A DNA stretch of 64,000 nt from CAYUQT01 sp964596165 (lineage in GTDB: Bacteria; Planctomycetota; Phycisphaerae; UBA1845; JAFGLZ01). The DNA lies in assembly GCA_964596165.1 (NCBI GenBank), contig CAZQTW010000011.1, positions 1-64,000 of the forward strand, read 5' to 3'. Each line of letters opens with the position of its first letter. Within the stretch, counting starts at the first letter, position 1. Positions 61,942-64,000 of the stretch are shown here, one piece after another. Below the pieces are notes generated by a model. It worked only from the letters and a program-made list of their open reading frames with translations, was not told where the DNA came from and made no database searches. The translations under genes were made by a program, and so were the position numbers.

Positions 61942-63969
61942 ATGAAACTCACCAATATTCTCTTGTTCTTGGTGGCTGCCCTGTGTTCGATAACCGGAGG
62001 CGTCGCGGTCCTCGCCGCGGAAAGCGCGAAGGTCAAGGATGCGGAATCGGCCGCTCATGGCGGCGACGCGGCCGCGTACCAGATTGTCGACACCTACACG
62101 TACGCCGGCTTCAGCGTGGTACAGTTCAATCTCCCCGTCCTGTCACACTACTCCTACATCCTGATGAGCGACAAAGAGGCCCTCGTCGTCGATCCCGGTC
62201 GCGACATTGCGGCCTATATGGAACTAATCCGCAAGGAGGGGCTGACGGTCAAGGGGGTATTTCTCACGCACAGTCACGCCGACTTCGTCGCGGGCCATAT
62301 GGAATTCGCCAAGGCAACGGGCAGCCCGATCTACAAGAGCCCCGTGGGCTCGCCGGGCTTCACGTACAAACCGACCAAGGAAGGCTCGGTGCTCAAGGTG
62401 GGAAAGGCCACCGTCACATTCGTTGAAGCACCCGGACATACGCCCGACATGGTGTGCGGATATGTCTCGGGCTCGGCCGAACCGGGGAAGCCGGAGGTGA
62501 TCTTCACCGGCGATGCGCTCTTCGTCGGAAGCATCGGACGCCCCGACCTGCTGGAGGGCACGGTGACGGCCGCGTCGCTGGCGTCGATGGCGTTCGACAC
62601 CTGGCAGAACAAGCTGGCCAAGGCCGGCGACAACGCTATCATCTTTCCGGCCCACGGAGCCGGATCCTTGTGCGGGGCCCGTCTGAGCGACAAGCCGTTC
62701 TCCACCATCGGAGCGGAGAAGGCCGCGAACCCCTACGTTCAACACAAGACGCGATCCGAGTTCATCGCCGCGGTCCTCGAGGGCCTCCCCGAAGCGCCGC
62801 AGTACTTCAAACACAACGCCGCGATAAATCGAAAGGGGCCGGATCCGGTCGACTGGAACGCGCCCCTCCCGGACGAGGTTCCCGCCACCCAGGCCTTGAC
62901 CGACAGCACCAAGCATTACGTCGTGGACGTCCGCCGAAGCACCGAGTACGCCGCCGGACATATCCCCAATTCGGTCAACATCGGCCTTCGCGGCCGATTC
63001 GAAACCTGGGTGGGAACCCTGGTCCCCTGGGAGGCCAACCTGGTCCTGTGCGGCGGAACGCCGGAACTCCTCGAGTCCGTCCGACGACTTCACCGCGTGG
63101 GTTACCGCGCGGGCGTCATCACGCCGGAGAGCTGGAAGAAGGCGGGGCTGCCCTGGGCGACCAACGCCCTGGTGAAGCCTGCGGACCTTTTCGAAAAGAC
63201 TCGGAACGGTACGGCGCCGCTGGTGATCGACGTCCGTTTGCCCAACGAATGGATGGGCCTCCGCATCGGAACGGTCGTGAACCTGCCGTTGACGCACTTG
63301 AGCGAACTGTCGGCTAAGCTGGACCCGGCCCAGCCCGTCGTCACCGTGTGCAATTCCGCGTATCGGTCCAGCATGGCCGTCGGACTTCTCGAACGCAAAG
63401 GGTTCAGGCAAATAGCCTCGCTCGCCGGCGGAAGCAAGGCGTGGATCGAGGCGGGCCTGCCCGTTCACGGCGCCGAGACCGGGCAGAACCACGACGCCGG
63501 CGGTGCGAAGCAAGCAATCCGGCTGGCCGACCGTATTTCCCCGGACGACCTAAAACGACTGATGATGGACCTGCCGGGTACGTTCGATCTGGTGGACATA
63601 CGGCCGGCGCCGCACTTCTTGGACTACAACCTGCCCGGCTCGAAAAACGTGGACATCGGCGATCTACTGAACAATCCCGCCTACCTTGCGGGCGACGCGC
63701 CGTTGATCGTGGTCGATCGCGACGGCTCACTGGCCATGCAGGTCGCGGGAATCCTGTCTCAGAAAACGCAGCGACCAATCCGGGCGCTCCATGGCGGGTT
63801 GGAAGCCTTCTGGGAACAGACAGAGCGGAGGCGGGCGGTGAAGGAAGTCCCCCTTCCCCCTCCGGCAAGACCGGGGACGGCCGGCCCGGCGCCACACGCC
63901 CCTGCCGCGCCTCCGCCGACGACCCCTCAGGCCCCCGGTGTTTCCAAGAAGAAGAGTGCGGGGTGCTAG
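61942..63969 (+). CDS. Secreted persulfide dioxygenase-like MBL protein with three rhodanese domains
   Basis: The start at 61942 has AAGGAAG upstream and a Sec leader (ILLFLVAALCSITGGVAVLA). 675 residues. Residues 45-290 are an ETHE1-like metallo-beta-lactamase domain: THSHADFVAGH (109-119), APGHTPD (His166), TGDALF (Asp191), FPAHG (His238). Three rhodanese modules follow: 1 (about 310-405) with VVDVRRSTEYAAGHIPNSVN but LCGG at the active-site place (Cys370); 2 (about 412-510) with a full loop CNSAYRSS (Cys470); 3 (about 530-628) in which Asp592 stands where Cys is expected. A Pro/Ala-rich tail ends KKKSAGC. It likely oxidises or transfers persulfide sulfur outside the cytoplasm, similar to CstB-type fusions. 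Confidence 0.85.
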   Translation: MKLTNILLFLVAALCSITGGVAVLAAESAKVKDAESAAHGGDAAAYQIVDTYTYAGFSVVQFNLPVLSHYSYILMSDKEALVVDPGRDIAAYMELIRKEGLTVKGVFLTHSHADFVAGHMEFAKATGSPIYKSPVGSPGFTYKPTKEGSVLKVGKATVTFVEAPGHTPDMVCGYVSGSAEPGKPEVIFTGDALFVGSIGRPDLLEGTVTAASLASMAFDTWQNKLAKAGDNAIIFPAHGAGSLCGARLSDKPFSTIGAEKAANPYVQHKTRSEFIAAVLEGLPEAPQYFKHNAAINRKGPDPVDWNAPLPDEVPATQALTDSTKHYVVDVRRSTEYAAGHIPNSVNIGLRGRFETWVGTLVPWEANLVLCGGTPELLESVRRLHRVGYRAGVITPESWKKAGLPWATNALVKPADLFEKTRNGTAPLVIDVRLPNEWMGLRIGTVVNLPLTHLSELSAKLDPAQPVVTVCNSAYRSSMAVGLLERKGFRQIASLAGGSKAWIEAGLPVHGAETGQNHDAGGAKQAIRLADRISPDDLKRLMMDLPGTFDLVDIRPAPHFLDYNLPGSKNVDIGDLLNNPAYLAGDAPLIVVDRDGSLAMQVAGILSQKTQRPIRALHGGLEAFWEQTERRRAVKEVPLPPPARPGTAGPAPHAPAAPPPTTPQAPGVSKKKSAGC

Positions 63970-63972
63970 ATC

Positions 63973-64000
63973 ATGAACACAACGCCATCGCAATCGTCAT
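63973..64000 (+). CDS. Start of a gene running off the window
   Basis: ATG at 63973, 3 bases after the stop of the persulfide dioxygenase gene, followed by nine codons reading MNTTPSQSS. Probably the next gene of the same operon. Too short to identify. Confidence 0.4.

Noticed and set aside
1..64000. tRNA, rRNA or CRISPR array.
   Set aside because: No T-arm/anticodon-like pattern, rRNA stretch or regularly spaced short repeat was seen on reading; the repeats present are hairpin units or coding repeats.

Overview
The window looks like a chromosomal scaffold from a planctomycete, most likely an uncultivated and at least partly anaerobic member such as a Phycisphaerae-type lineage from a metagenome assembly. 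The reasons are high GC, many large secreted proteins with Tat or Sec signals, several Gfo/Idh/MocA oxidoreductases with twin-arginine leaders, DUF1080, ThuA-like, PQQ-propeller and LamG/cytochrome proteins, and a run of 100 N that marks a scaffold join (18398-18497). No rRNA, tRNA or CRISPR array was seen.

Layout. 0-13 kb holds a truncated alpha/alpha-toroid (lyase-like) protein, a TIM-barrel amidohydrolase, a giant alpha-2-macroglobulin-like protein, a glycosidase-like protein and a secreted HAF/InlB-repeat protein. 13.5-20.2 kb is a sugar-oxidation island: ThuA-like lipoprotein, two divergent Gfo/Idh/MocA oxidoreductases, a DUF1080 (3-keto-glycoside hydrolase-like) protein and a GH4 NAD-dependent glycosidase. 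All of these can be linked to C3-keto sugar chemistry. 20-23.5 kb has a B12-binding radical SAM protein followed by a graveyard: a nucleotidyltransferase tail, a transposase relic and a PIN toxin broken by one stop. 23.5-27.9 kb is a GH2 enzyme divergent from a GntR regulator, with three palindromes between them.

28.6-39 kb is the most interesting part. A leftward run of about ten genes encodes three MTH1175/NifX-like cofactor-binding proteins, a NifU-Mrp fusion ATPase, two ferredoxin-MinD ATPases, a radical SAM enzyme, a DUF4405 membrane protein and a DUF5320 protein. It is preceded by a good match to a sigma-54 promoter. Just beyond lie a Thi4-like thiazole synthase, a four-cysteine small protein and a PAS sigma-54 activator. 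The make-up matches the anaerobe-specific orange-protein (ORP) operons of Desulfovibrio, here in a planctomycete context with extra parts.

39-54 kb encodes large secreted proteins: a pentapeptide-repeat lipoprotein, a Tat lipoprotein with internal hydrophobic helices and an NHL end, a membrane-anchored protein, a PQQ-propeller/methyltransferase/propeller/malectin chimera, and a LamG/TolB/di-CxxCH protein related to the hydrazine-synthase alpha family. 54-64 kb has a uroporphyrinogen-decarboxylase-like protein, a decayed serine hydrolase, formate-tetrahydrofolate ligase, a secreted trypsin-like protease, another Gfo/Idh/MocA oxidoreductase and a secreted persulfide dioxygenase-like protein with three rhodanese domains.

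Dispersed repeats are a second theme. GNRA-tetraloop hairpin units surround the DUF1080 gene and the assembly gap. Short GC-rich hairpins occur in intergenic DNA and, in frame, inside the LamG/cytochrome gene. A roughly 155-bp element occurs both inside a NifX-like gene and in an intergenic region 26 kb away.
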